Positions 34,932-45,708 are shown, numbered from the stretch's first letter. The stretch is DNA of 64,000 nucleotides from Ligustrum vulgare (GCA_963555705.1 OY743181.1:22510513-22574512), one strand, 5' to 3'. Program-made: numbers and translations. The notes: generated by a model from the sequence alone, not told the origin.

Positions 34932-35585
34932 ATGCCATTAACCCCGGAAGAAATACTTGAAGAGAAAGTATTGCGAGAAAAGAGAGATGAGCAAAGAAAA
35001 TTCGGAGATGATGAATGGAGTATGAATGATGAATTCATGGAGATGGCCAAGAAATTAATACAGTTAAATAAAGAGATGAAGGAACGAGAGGCTAGGAAAA
35101 AGTTAGCCGAGTTGCAAGAGAGAGAAAGGGAAAGAGAGGAGGTAGTTAAATTACAAGAAAAACCTTTGGATATGATTGTTGAGAAGAAGGAGGAAGACTT
35201 GAGGAACGAGTTAGAAGATAAAAATTTGTGTAGTGTTGAGGTGGTGCCTAATCATGTCAATAAAATTATTTATGAGGAGGTGCATGAGCAAAAGCATGAG
35301 AAATTAGGAGAGGTGGTAGAATCCATAAATTTAGAAGTGGAGGTTGAGTGTGCGAAAAAAGAATTAGAAGTAGTTGAAGAGACCCCGAATTTTGTGGTAG
35401 GAGATGAAAAGGTGAAGTTAGGTGATCAAACTCCAATATTTGATGAGGAAAAATTGGAAGTTCGGGATGAAGAATTAGAAGAGGTGGTAGAGTCCAAAAA
35501 TTTGGAAGAGGAGGTTGTGCGTGAGAACGTGGAGCTAGAAGAATTGGTTGAGTTTGGGAGTAAAAAGATAGAAGATGTTGAATAA
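34932..35585 (+). CDS. Glu-rich coiled-coil protein of non-autonomous element
   Basis: 217 codons, extremely rich in Glu, Lys and Val. The start MPLTPEEILEEKVLREKRDE matches the linker that follows the protease in related gypsy polyproteins (compare LAPLTPKEVQEDQLKIKSEF at 62.9 kb). Then come long heptad-like charged stretches (REARKKLAELQEREREREEV) and two related repeats, EVVESINLEVEVE and EVVESKNLEEEVV. In an autonomous element RT would follow; here the 3' LTR region follows directly. Whether the frame is translated, and for what, is unknown. Confidence 0.5.
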   Translation: MPLTPEEILEEKVLREKRDEQRKFGDDEWSMNDEFMEMAKKLIQLNKEMKEREARKKLAELQEREREREEVVKLQEKPLDMIVEKKEEDLRNELEDKNLCSVEVVPNHVNKIIYEEVHEQKHEKLGEVVESINLEVEVECAKKELEVVEETPNFVVGDEKVKLGDQTPIFDEEKLEVRDEELEEVVESKNLEEEVVRENVELEELVEFGSKKIEDVE

Positions 35586-35906
35586 GAAATTGCAAAGAAG
35601 GAAGGAGGTGAAGAGCGGAATTTTGTTGTTGGGAAAAATGAATCGGAAATAATTCATCATGAATACAAGGATCCATACCTTGTGCATGGAGACGCTAACA
35701 TTTCCCTCCCCATTTTTTTTAAATCTTTCTTGCAGGTTTATTGTGCATGGAAGTTTGATTTCCATCAACCTTGGTCAATTCCCCTCGTGTTTCAATACCT
35801 TCTTGTCTACGAATTGGAGGAGCATCATTTATTGAATGCATGTCAGGGAATCGACAATTTTCCGTTTGATCCAGGAGGTACAGTTTGATTTTTCAAAAAC
35901 AACACC

Positions 35907-36181
35907 ATGATTCGGGACGAATCATCCTAAAGAAGGAGGGAATGGTACGAATCAGGGTGGGCTTGACGGGAAAATTTATAATTCAAGCCAAAACAAGAAG
36001 TCAAGCAGGTTCGGAGAACGTCAAAGATCAAACATTGCTTATACGAAGAAGGTTCGAGGCTAAACCAAGTGAGCAAGCCAAGAACAACTTTATGATTCGG
36101 GACGAATCATCTTAAAGGAAGAGGGGATGATGTGATCCGGAAAAGAAGCAAAGAACAATGTTATGATTCGGGACGAATCAT
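35907..36181. repeat. Three copies of ATGATTCGGGACGAATCAT near polypurine tract
   Basis: Perfect copies of this palindrome lie at 35907-35925, 36092-36110 and 36163-36181. The last two belong to a tandem duplication of about 71 bp that also duplicates the polypurine tract and the first 20 bases of the 3' LTR (GATGATGTGATCCGGAAAAG at 36126 and 36197). The same palindrome is at 21575 in the older outer element. Confidence 0.85.
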
Positions 36182-36198
36182 CTTAAAGGAAGAGGGGA

Positions 36199-37089
36199 TG
36201 ATGTGATCCGGAAAAGGTGACAAAAAAAGGAGAAATCAAGACACGGGCAATTCAATAATATTCTACATGGAATTTCATGGTCGTAACATCAATCTTCACG
36301 ACCGTAACTAATATTGAGACATTTTGATCCGAGAGGGACTTACGGCCTTATTGATGTGTTCCGGACCCTCGACAATCGGAGTCATAGCAGGCTTGACGGA
36401 AAAAGTTAAATATTCAAGCCAAATAAAAGTGCAATCCAGTCAACCATGTCGGAATTTGATGGATAATATATGTTTTTCGAGTAGAAACAGGTCACTGAGC
36501 AAGACTCATGGGCTAAAGCCCTTGAGCCCATTGATTTTAGGGACAAATTCCATCGTTTGGGGCTTCAAATTGGCAAATCAATTATGCAGACGGAAATTTA
36601 CTATATTTACATAATTATAGGATTTTTAATTATTTTGTTTCCTTTTGATTTTTATGTTATTTTCCTAATTTAGTATTCTAGTTTAATTAGAATTCTATTT
36701 AGAGTCAGTTAGCGGCTAGGGTTTATTTTGCCTATTTATATGCTTTTCCATTCAATGTAAAAACAGAATATTTTTGATGAATAAAATTATTGAGTGTTTT
36801 TACTCTCTCTAAAGGTGAGAATTTTCCCTTTAAACAACGAACTTATCAAGATTCAAATCTTGTGGCGTTCAAAACAATTGAACTTATCAAGGATCTGGAC
36901 ATTCCTTGTGGCGTTCCCCCTTTGTGGTTCTTATCTCCGCATCGTAACGGGTCTCGAGTTTAATATATCCCTGGTTCTTGCGTCGTGAGGTCGGGGTTGC
37001 ATTGTTATCGTCCGTTCCAACCTGGATTCGGAACTTTCCAAGCGTTATTCCGCGAGCTACGACGAGGACCCCCTCCCGGGTTCTCATCA
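36199..37089 (+). repeat. 3' LTR of nested non-autonomous element
   Basis: 891 bp, partner of 33001-33879. It ends CCCGGGTTCTCATCA directly before the AAAGA target duplication, after which Athila pol sequence continues. Confidence 0.92.
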
Positions 37090-37800
37090 AAAGATCATAC
37101 CTTGGTGAGATTTCTGGGAGTGACTCAAGAGAGGCCACGACTTCTTTAATGTCTTCACAAAATTCCAAAATTTTGCTTAACTCTTTAAGCTCATGTACAT
37201 CCAAACCTTTGCTCAAAGTGATATCCAATGCGTCTTCTCTTGATAACTCAAATTGCTTTTGAATATATGAATCCATTATATCAATTGAAAAACATGAATG
37301 TATATCATTAGGTACCTCATGCTTCAAAGATATTAAAGCGAATTACTTCTCCATCAAACTCCATTGTTAATGTTCCATCATGCACATCTATTTTTGTTTG
37401 TGCTGTTCTCATAAATGGTCTTCCCAAAAGCAATGGCGATGATATAGATATTGACTCATCATTCATTTCAAGGACATAAAAATCTGCTGGAAATATCAAT
37501 TGATAAACCTGCACCAAAAAATCTTCCAAAACACCTTTTGGAAATGCATTAGATCGATCGGCAAGTTGAATAATGACACCAGTTTCCTTTAGTGATCCTA
37601 GATTTAGCGAAGCATAAATAGAATATGGCATAACATAATAGATGCTCCTAAATCTAGCATGGCTTTTTCAATCCTGGTGTTACCAATTATGCAAGGAATG
37701 GTAAAACTTCCCGGATCCTTACATTTTGGTGGAAGTTTTCGTTGCAAGACATTGCACATTGCAAAAAGTCTCCAAGATCTCCTTCTCATGTTCATCCTTT
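37090..37800 (-). pseudogene. Protease region of Athila-like element
   Basis: Minus-strand pieces show the protease and its flanks: RKLPPKCKDPGSFTIPCIIG, the active-site region AMLDLGASI (family form DLGAS), LADRSNAFPKGVLEDFLVQV, FYVLEMNDE, SPLLLGRPFMRTAQTKIDVH and GTLTMEFDGEVI. The piece IMDSYIQKQFELSREDALDI leads toward RT. The frame continues beyond the nested element at 33000, as RYDL on this side and SYISLPISNEKLL on the other. Frameshifts break the region at about 37610 and 37317. Confidence 0.85.
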
Positions 37801-39432
37801 TTGGACTTTGTAAATCTGTCAGGAAAAGGAAGTGTAAGATTATTAGTATAAATGGGAATTTTAGGATTTACCTTAGGTTCCGAGATTTCTTTGATGGGAA
37901 TCGTAGCTTCCTCCTTCTCAAGTGTCAATTTTCTAGTTTTGTTTTGATTCCATGGTATGTTTCTCCATCTCTCTTGGTGCTTCTACTGGTTCATCTAGCT
38001 GCTTTCCACTTCTTAACATCACGGCACATGCATTTTCTCTTGGATTGATTGGCTGGGAAGGAAGTTTTCCAGATACTTGAGCTTCCATTTTGTCAACAAT
38101 GTTGGCTAGTTGGCTCACCCGTGTCTCCAAGTTTTTTTTATAGCAGTGTTTGTTTCTTGTTGAAATTGATTTGAACTAGAGGCTAGTGATTTCACTATAT
38201 CTTCAAGTGACATTTCTGTGTTCTAAACAGGAGGTTGTTGGCGTGGCTGAATTTGTTGTTGATGTTGCAATTGCTGAGGTTGTCTCGATTGATTAAATCC
38301 TGGGGGACGATTGAATTGTGAATTTGAAGCTACGAAATGATTTCCTCTGTCACTAAGATTTGGATGATCTCTCCATCCTTGATTGTACGTGTTGATCATA
38401 TATTTGCCTTTGTTGCATTGGAAATCCTTCGATGGCATTTGCTTGCTCTGGAATCCCTTCTTACAAAGTTGGGCACAACTCAGTGGAATGTCCTATAATA
38501 GAACAAATTCCACACATTTGAACTTGTTGGATTGTCCCAGTTTCCATTTGCTTCACTAAAGATGTTATATTTTCCAGTTGTTTTTCAAGTTGAGACGTTC
38601 CAACCTCATTCACCTTGTGAACTGTTGGTTCAACTCGACTTCCAAATTGCTGTGAGTTTGCTGCCATGGTAGCGATTAAGCTCCTCCCAGTTGTTGGAGT
38701 TTTATCTACCAAAGCTCCTCCACTGGCTGCATCAATCATGCTTCTTTCCATTTGATGTAACCCTTCATAAAAATATTGGATAAGTAGTTGTTCACTGATT
38801 TGGTGATGTGGACAACTCGAACAAAGTTTCTTGAATATTTCCCAATATTCGTAAAGGTTTTACTCTTGTAATTCTCAAATACCACATATTTCCTTTCGGA
38901 TGTTTGTGGCCTTAGATGCTGGGAAATATCTCTCCAAAAAGAATCTTTGCATTTCATTCCAAGTGTGGACGAGACCAGAAGGTAGATCGTACAATCAATC
39001 CTTAGCACTATCCGCTAAAGAAAATGGAAATGCTAGCAATTTCACTTGTTCTTCAGATATGCCAGTTGGTTTCATGCTCAAGCAAACAACATGGAATTCT
39101 TTCAAATGTTTCTTGGGATCATCTCCAACAAATCTATGGAATGTAGGAAAAAGATGAATCATTCCAGATTTTAGTTCGAACGCCACCTCTAACTAGGGAT
39201 ATTGAATGCATAGAGGTTGTTGATCTAACGCTGGAGCAGCAAGCTCCTTTAGTGTTCTCTTTGCATCAGCCATTTCTGGTTCAGATTGTTCAGATTTACT
39301 TGAAGAATTGATGTTCAAGTACTCCAAGGGTTGAGCAGTGAAAAGAGTGTCTTCTTCAATTTCAGGTTTATCACTTTTTCCTCTGGATCTCAGGTTGTAA
39401 TTTGAAGTAATAGGCTTTTTGCTCATCCACAA
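37801..39432 (-). pseudogene. Gag of Athila-like element, decayed
   Basis: Landmarks on the minus strand, in order: MADAKRTLKELAAPALDQQP and LCIQYP (then a TAG stop), ELKSGMIHLFPTFHRF, DPKKHLKEFHVVCLSMKPTG, KLLAFPFSLADSAKDW, VHTWNEMQRFF, a CCHC zinc knuckle CGICSIIGHSTELC (about 38465-38510), a Gln-rich stretch near 38230-38290, and CAVMLRSGKQLDEPVE leading to protease. These are typical of Athila-type Gag. At least six stops or frame changes interrupt it. Confidence 0.85.
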
Positions 39433-39513
39433 CCTGCAAATTTAAATAAAAAAAATGATATAAAAAATATAATAATAATAATAACAGCACAATTAACAAA
39501 CTAATGGCACAAT

Positions 39514-39534
39514 CCCCGGAAACGCGCCAAAATT
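39514..39534 (-). other. Primer-binding site of Athila-like element
   Basis: The minus strand reads AATTTTGGCGCGTTTCCGGGG next to the 5' LTR. Athila/Tat elements use TGGCGCCGTTGCCGGGG, complementary to tRNA-Asp. The present copy has lost one C and carries one other change. Confidence 0.75.
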
Positions 39535-40823
39535 TGGTAACACCACAAATGGTGTACCAAAATAAATTCCTTACTCCTTGATGCTTTTGAAAACTTCGAC
39601 GTTGTTAAGTATATTAGTAATTAAGGGTCATTCTTCTATAGAAATTGTGATAGTTTAAATTAATTGATTTGTTGAAATGGGGGGGGGGGGGGTTGGTTTT
39701 GTTGTTTATAATAAACTGAAATAACTAAATAAATTGCTATAATGTAAAAGGAGTGAAACAATTAAAGTTGTAAACAATTTAGAATAAGCTCTCTATTCAA
39801 TCTCTTTCCAATTAACAATTTAGAATAAGCTCTCTAAATTAACTAATTGAAAGATTAAACTCTTAAGGATAGGTTATTCAAGGCAACAAACTCATAAGCT
39901 CGATTTATTAAACATCAAGCATAAGAAATACCAGCATGAGAAAAATACAAAAGAAAGAGTAAATAAAGCTTAGTGATGGGAATTGTTATAAATTCCTCCA
40001 AGAAACCTCCTTTGAATTCCTCTATTGAATTCTCACAAAGCTTGATTTCTTCTCTTTGTTGTAGTGTGTAAGAAGTGTATGAGTGAAATAGCATCTCCTT
40101 TATGATAAGATAATTTCCATTTGCAAGAATTATTCTCTCCCATCATGAATTGTTCTCATCCACTATTGATCTTATCTTTTCTTTTCCACCATTTTCTCCA
40201 TTCATTTTCAACTTTTGTCTCCATTAATTTGTGTCTAGTCTTTGTTTCCATACTCGTGCATAATGGATTACTAAAACAATTGAAATCATGCAAAAAATCG
40301 GATTTTGAACTCTTCCTTGGACGCACAACAAATCTTTCCTCCGACCAGTGGTCGGTAATTTAATCGTAACTTCATCATTTGACATCCGATCAATGCAATT
40401 CAAAATTATGTGGAAATATGACTCAAAGGGCTACAATTCATATAGCAAAGACATTTTCAAATTCGAACGTTCATGGAGTGAAACGTGAGCCTTAATATGA
40501 AGCTGAAAGTTTTGAGTATAACTTGTTCGGCTAGAATTCCTTCGTTTTCATCCATTTGCATTTATCTCACCCAATTTAGCTTCCAACTTTTCAAACTGAA
40601 TCTTTAGCATCATGTGAGATCATACAATTGGTTCGAGTCATCTTTCTGAAATTTTGCATTTAAGTCCCCAAACTTTGAATTATCTCATTTTAGCTCAATT
40701 TTGCTGGCAATTTCCTTTGATTCCTTCATTTCGCATCGATTTCACCTAATACATAAAATATAATTAAATTAAGCTATAATTCATTAAAATCAATAACAAA
40801 TACTCTAAATTAACGATTAAACA
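39535..40823 (-). repeat. 5' LTR of Athila-like element
   Basis: 1289 bp, starting TGGTAACACCACAAATGG and ending ACGATTAAACA on the plus strand. It is clearly homologous to 23795-25619 but carries internal deletions and a run of 12 G at about 39680. Divergence from the partner is visible throughout, in contrast to the nested element's LTRs. Confidence 0.85.
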
Positions 40824-41044
40824 CTGTACTTTTGTTTGACTTGAATACTTGAATTTCCCTTCAAGCCCACTATGATTCCCATCAACTCTGATGAATAGAT
40901 TCCAACATGCCAACGCCCTTTATTTTATTGTATGCATAGCTAATAAGCTATCTTCGAGCCAATTTCTATCTAGATTTTCTTGCATTTTCTATCCTTACGT
41001 ATAAGAAGTCCCGTACTGATTTTCTAGATTTTGCATTCATACTT

Positions 41045-41430
41045 GTCAGACTATCCTCCCTTTATATATAACACTAATGTTACATTCGTGCGTTACACGG
41101 TCATTTGTTATTCACATATATCGAATTGAAATACTAATATATGAAATGAATATTTAATTAAAATGAGAAACGAAGGAAGAAAATTAATTTAAAAAAAGTA
41201 CAATTACACATACATTAATATACTAGTGTTACCCGCGGGACCCACAAACCCCTACGTGGCCTTTCTTATGGATATACTAGTGTTACATCTGTGAGATGCA
41301 CGATCATTTGTTACTTACATATATATCGAATTTATATGTTAATATATGAAATAAATATTTAATTAAAAATAGAAACGAAGGAAAACAATTAATCACAAAA
41401 AATGTACAAATTACACATATCTTAATTATT
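41045..41430. repeat. Tandem AT-rich repeat enclosing a fragment of LHY upstream DNA
   Basis: A block reading ACTAATGTTACATTCGTG ... ACGAAGGAAGAAAATTAAT at 41085-41220 is repeated at 41277-41430 as ACTAGTGTTACATCTGTG ... ACGAAGGAAAACAATTAAT. Between them (41221-41275) lies the LHY-promoter-like GCGGGACCCACAAACCCC and ACGTGGCCTTTCTTATG segment with the TCP site intact and the G-box changed from CACGTG to TACGTG. Confidence 0.65.
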
Positions 41431-42003
41431 TTTTTACCGTTAGCATGTTTATCGTTTCATGAAATTGCTTTAAATATTGTAATTTAAATTGACTTAAAGC
41501 TTAAAATGAGAAAATAAAATTACATTTAAACAAAATTTATAATACGTAAAAAATAAATATATCTGTGTTATACGCTTACATTTTTATTAAAAAGAAAAAG
41601 GAAAATAAAAAATAGATCGATGAACGTTCCTATTTCATCCTCTTTCATTTTCTGTTTTTAAATAAAAATATTTATGTGATATTGCCAAATGTTTTTTTGT
41701 TTTTTTAACGAATTTTAAAAAAAGTAATTATTTTCAAGATGGGGAGGCAGACCAAGAAACTTAGGGACTTGAAAAAAACGGTAATTTAAAAATTTATATT
41801 CAACTGGATTATTTTAAATCTTAAATTTGTCCAAAATGAAGAATAAATAGTTAATTAATACTGCTTACCATTTTAAGAAATATTTTGACGAAAAAATGGG
41901 TCAATACCTATTCGTACTCTCCCTTTATGTATTTCGTTTTTCTCTTATAAACAGATGTAATTCTTGTTTAAGCCCTCATTATATACAAAATGAGTTTTTT
42001 CAT
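41431..42003. other. AT-rich region without visible gene
   Basis: No coding frame, structural RNA or repeat boundary was recognised here. Confidence 0.5.
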
Positions 42004-42098
42004 AGTGATTTTTTGGAAAATATGTACTAAAAGTCCCTATTTGAGACCTATTATTTCAAATAATATTATTTGTGACTTTAAATTTTTGGATAATAAGC

Positions 42099-42944
42099 CC
42101 CTGTTCTCTTTGCTGTTTTGAGGTCGTTTTCTGTTTTTATTTTCGAAAACGCTAAAAACGCGTTCTCTTTACCATTTTCGAAAACGCATTTTGAAAAACA
42201 AAAAAAAAATTTGTACACAAAACGAAAATCGTTTTGGGCGTTTTGTGTGTATTTCGACAAAAAATGTCCAAAACGCGTTTTGGGAATTTTTTTTTTTTTT
42301 TATTATTAATCTTAACTTAGAACTAAGCTTAATATAAAGTTTTTATTTTTTTTTTATTTTTTTTAGAATTATCCTAGCTTGGAACTAAATATAAATAAAA
42401 TTTATTTATTTATTTATTTTTTTGAGAATTATCCTAACTTGAGACTTAGTTTAAATAAAGTTTTATTGAATTCAATATCAACATTACAAAAAAAAAAAAA
42501 AAAATTAAATGAGAATTCTTGTTGTTATATTTCAAAAAATGCAATGATAAATGGACTCTGGTGGTTTTAAAAGAACTTGCATTTTCTGGATTTTAATAGA
42601 AGTAGAGCTTTCTCTAGTCTCGAACCTGACCAAGCTGTGTTAATATAGACTCTTAATGCTCACATTAGTGTGTTGCATGTAACCATATTTTTAGTGTATT
42701 GTGAAAGGAAATTTGAGTTGGAGTTAGTAGTATTTTGCAAGCAAATTAATTAAAAATAGTGTTCTGCAAAATTTCAAACAGAACGTATTTTCCAGCTTTT
42801 CATTTTCAAAAACAGTTTTCAGAAATGACAAACCAAACGCGTTTTCAGCAAATTTGAAAACGAAAATGAAAACACAAAACACAAAACATTTTCGAAAATG
42901 AAAATACAAAATAAAATACAAACAGAACGCCACCTAAATCTTTA
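42099..42944. mobile_element. Inverted-repeat transposable element absent from second unit
   Basis: The left part (TTTGCTGTTTTGAGGTCGTT, TTATTTTCGAAAACGC, AACGCGTTTTGGG) and the right part (CAAACGCGTTTTCAGC, AAAACATTTTCGAAAATG, AATACAAACAGAACGCC) form a long imperfect inverted repeat rich in GTTTTCG/CGAAAAC. The second unit of the duplication at about 44787 joins its flanks directly, giving an empty site. There is no transposase; superfamily unassigned. Confidence 0.6.
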
Positions 42945-43289
42945 AAAAGAAGGATATTATTTTTTTTTAAAGTTATACGTAGATTATTTTAATATATATA
43001 TATATTTTAAGAAGTCCCACAAGATTCATTGAAGTAAAGAAGTCCCACAAGATTCATTGAAGTGATTTTTATACCTCCTTCAAATAAACTTGTGGGGTGG
43101 GGGGTTGGTTTCTCCTACCATTTTATTAATCAAAAAAAGATGAAATAACACCTAAAGGAAGGGGGTAAGGACCGGACCTCCAAGATGAATGCCCAGTTAC
43201 ATCTTAAAGGCTCAAAAACTATATGATATGCACGTACAAAATTAAATGAGGAGTACTTACTCCCTGTATACAAGCTGCTCACAAACATA

Positions 43290-43790
43290 ACTAAAAAATT
43301 GGAAAAATTAAACTGGCAAACTCCAAGTAATATTGACGTAGCAGGCATCTACAATCAGACCATCTAGAAGCCAACTTCTGTGCTTAGCATGTTCGCATAT
43401 TAACCACTCCAAGTCTATCCAACTCGCTTCTCCCTTGCCGACTCTAATGAATTCCCCATTAGATATCCTTCTAAATCTTCTTTCTTTGTATCCGACATTA
43501 GCCAACTAGTCTGCAACTTTATTACCCTCGCGCCAAACGTGAGAAAAAACTGCGACAGAGGAATGTTGGAGAGCTTAGATGGCTTCAAGGACGTATTGAA
43601 TCTTCCAGGTCCTTTATCTTCTTGTCTAATAAGTTCAATGGAAATATTTGAGTCAGATTCAACCCATACATATGGACAGTTCATTTCCCGGCAGAGCTAC
43701 AGACCTTTCAAAATGGCACAAAGTTCTACCTCTAGAATAGACACTTCTCCATAGATTTCACAAAATCCCCCCAACATGTTTTAATAGAAT
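43290..43790 (-). pseudogene. RNase H-like domain fragment of a non-LTR retroelement
   Basis: On the minus strand: GEVSILEVELCAILKGL, then MNCPYVWVESDSNISIELI, then in a shifted frame SHVWREGNKVAD, a TAG stop where Trp/Leu is expected, and LANVGYKERRFRR. This is the order of the RNase H domain found at the end of plant LINE polyproteins and related host sequences (ILEAEL, VESDS, HVxREGNxxADxLA). Stops after GL and AD plus one frameshift show it is inactive. No reverse transcriptase part is adjacent. Confidence 0.75.
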
Positions 43791-44699
43791 GTTAGTTGAA
43801 AATAAGTTTTAGAAAAAAATGATGTTTTGTTTAAGGGGTACTTAATAGGGGTCAAATGTTTTACCAAGTGGCTACAATTGTAACAGTTTGAAACTTGAAT
43901 GACTTACTAAAAACAATCAATGAATATTTGTATAACTATTCAATTTTAATGATTATTGAGGTAATTATTCTTTCCAAAATATAATTTCTAGATTATTAAA
44001 AATAAATTTATCTTTACCCAAATAAAGGAATAATATTACTGGAATTGGTACTAAATATCTTAATATAATATTTGATATTTAAATATATTAAACAAATATT
44101 TCATTTCATATTTACTTTAAATTACAAATTAAATACATATGGTCCTATATTTAAATGAATTATAAATGTAACAAATTAAGCAACTTGAATTGATCGAAAT
44201 ATGAAGTTACAAAAATTATTCGAATTTAATTAAATTAAATAAAAGTTCGAATATTTATTATTTCTTTTAATATGACAAGAAAATCATTTCGAATTGAAAT
44301 TAATTATATATGACCAAATTAAATCTTATTAAGAAATTATTATAAATATCATTTTAATTCTTAAATAAAACAATTTTGAAATAGAGAGACATTGAGAAAA
44401 AGTAAATGGTACAAAATAATTTTTTTTTACCTTTAATCTTTCATGTGATTTTATGGACGACATTTTTACAGTTGACTCTAACTTGTGAGTTTGAATTAAA
44501 GTTCTCGTTGAAATCTTCGATTTGAAACCCATATTACATATTTTTCGATTTCAAAACAATAGTATAATTATCAAAAGTATTCTCATTAATTGAAATACTT
44601 CTATTTTTAGAACGACAGTTTAGGCGGGAAAAGTTTCAAAACATATTTTTGGGAAGTGTCTTACTTTAATATATAGTACTAGTATGAAGTATGATGATA

Positions 44700-45707
44700 T
44701 GATGATTGGAGAATATGTACTTAAGCCCCTGATTTAGACCCATTATTTCAAATAATGTTGTTTGTAACTTTAAATTTTTGTAGAATAAGTTTTTAAAAAG
44801 TAGGATTTTTTTAAGGTATATGTAAATTATTTTAATAGAATGTTAGTGAAAATGAGTTTTAGAAAAAATGAGGTTTTGATTAAGGGGTACCTAGTAGAGG
44901 CCAAATGTTTTACCAAGTGGCCACAATTGTTATAGTTTGAAACTTAAATGACTTGCTAAAAAAAATTAATGAACATTTGCATAACTATTCAATTTTAATG
45001 ATTATTGAGATAATTATTCTTTCCAAAATATAATTTCTAGATTATCAAAAATAAATTTATCTCTACCCGAATAAATGAATAGTATTATTAGAATTGGTAC
45101 TAACTATCTTAATATAATATTTGATATTTAAATATATTAAACAAATATTTCATTTCATATTTACTTTAACATTACAAATTAAATACCTGTGGTCCTATAT
45201 TTAAATAAATTATGAATGTAAAAAACTAAGCAATCTGAATTGATCGAAATATGAAGTTGCAAAAATTATCCGGACTTAATTAAACTAAATAAAAGTTCGA
45301 ATATTTATTATTTCTTATAATTTGATAAGAAAAACATCTCGAATTGAAATTAATTATATATGACCGAATTAAATCTTGTTAAGAAATTATAAATATCATT
45401 ATAAGATTTAAATAAAACAAATTTGAAATAGAGGGATATTGAGAAAAAGTAAAGGTAAAAAATAAATTTTTTACCTTTAATCTTTCATGTGATTTTAAGG
45501 ACGAAATGTTTACTGTTGACTCTAACTTGTGAGTTTGTATTAAAATTCTCGTTGAGATCTTCGATTTGATACCCATGTTGCATATGTTTTGATTTCAAAA
45601 TAATAGTATAATTATTAAAATTATTCTCATTCATTAAAATACTTCTATTTTTGGAAAGGCAGGAAAAGTTCCAAAACATGTTTTTGAGAAGTGTTTTACT
45701 TTAATAT
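44700..45707. repeat. Tandem duplication, second unit (compact)
   Basis: It aligns with the pieces of 42004-44673 at an offset of about 1050 bp for the 3' part. It lacks the transposable element and RNase H fragment of the first unit. Both units contain a short minus-strand frame (GFKSKISTRTLIQTHKLEST and GIKSKISTRILIQTHKLEST at 44329-44532 and 45379-45576) with no recognised domain. Confidence 0.75.
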
Positions 45708-45708
45708 A

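Larger units (their letters stand above)
33001..37089 (+). mobile_element. Young non-autonomous LTR retrotransposon nested in pol
   Basis: LTRs 33001-33879 and 36199-37089 share TGATG...CAT(T/C)A ends. The target duplication AAAGA lies at 32996-33000 and 37090-37094. An initiator-tRNA-Met type primer-binding site (TATGGTATTAGAGCTGG) follows the 5' LTR, and a polypurine tract (AAAGGAAGAGGGGA) precedes the 3' LTR. By eye the LTRs differ at about a dozen positions plus one 12-bp indel, so the insertion is fairly recent. Internally only a retropepsin-like frame and a charged coiled-coil frame are present; RT, RNase H and integrase are absent. The element is in opposite orientation to its host, whose reading frame continues across the site. 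Confidence 0.92.
23795..40823 (-). mobile_element. Athila-like Ty3/gypsy retrotransposon, decayed, with nested insert
   Basis: LTRs 23795-25619 and 39535-40823 flank gag and pol remnants on the minus strand, with target duplication CTGTA on both sides. A primer-binding site complementary to tRNA-Asp in the Athila/Tat manner (minus-strand TTGGCGCGTTTCCGGGG, 39514-39534, with one base missing against the usual form) adjoins the 5' LTR, and a TTTGGGGGTA polypurine tract adjoins the 3' LTR at about 25620. The span is 17.0 kb, or 12.9 kb without the 4.1-kb inner element. Gag, protease, RT, RNase H and integrase are recognisable but broken by many stops and frameshifts. The 4.4 kb between pol and the 3' LTR, where Athila elements may carry an env-like frame, holds a LOG-like sequence instead. 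Confidence 0.85.
20819..40884 (-). mobile_element. Non-autonomous LTR retrotransposon, outermost level of the nest
   Basis: LTRs run 20819-21557 (left) and 23101-23794 continued at 40829-40884 (right, split by the Athila-like element). Target duplications ACTCT lie at 20814-20818 and 40885-40889. The LTR ends are T(A/G)ATG...CATCA. A primer-binding site of the TGATATCAGAGCTGG type on the minus strand adjoins the right LTR (23084-23100), so the element is transcribed on the minus strand. The internal part is only about 1.5 kb and encodes no reverse transcriptase. LTR divergence is clearly higher than in the innermost element, as expected for the oldest insertion. Confidence 0.85.
42004..44673. 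repeat. Tandem duplication, first unit (enlarged by insertions)
   Basis: Segments 42004-42098, 42945-42990 and 43780-44673 align in order with 44700-45707 (for example TTATTTCAAATAATRTTRTTTG, TTTTACCAAGTGGC and TCGTTGARATCTTCGATTTG). The first unit has extra DNA: a probable transposable element at 42099-42944, a 27-bp tandem repeat (43009-43063), and an RNase H fragment at 43130-43770. Confidence 0.75.

Noticed and set aside
35266..35676. 136-codon minus-strand frame
   Set aside because: Shadow of the plus-strand Glu-rich coiled-coil frame; its Pro/Leu bias mirrors the opposite strand.
43415..43684. A host RNase H-domain gene
   Set aside because: Stops and a frameshift within the domain and no flanking exons; better explained as a retroelement fragment.
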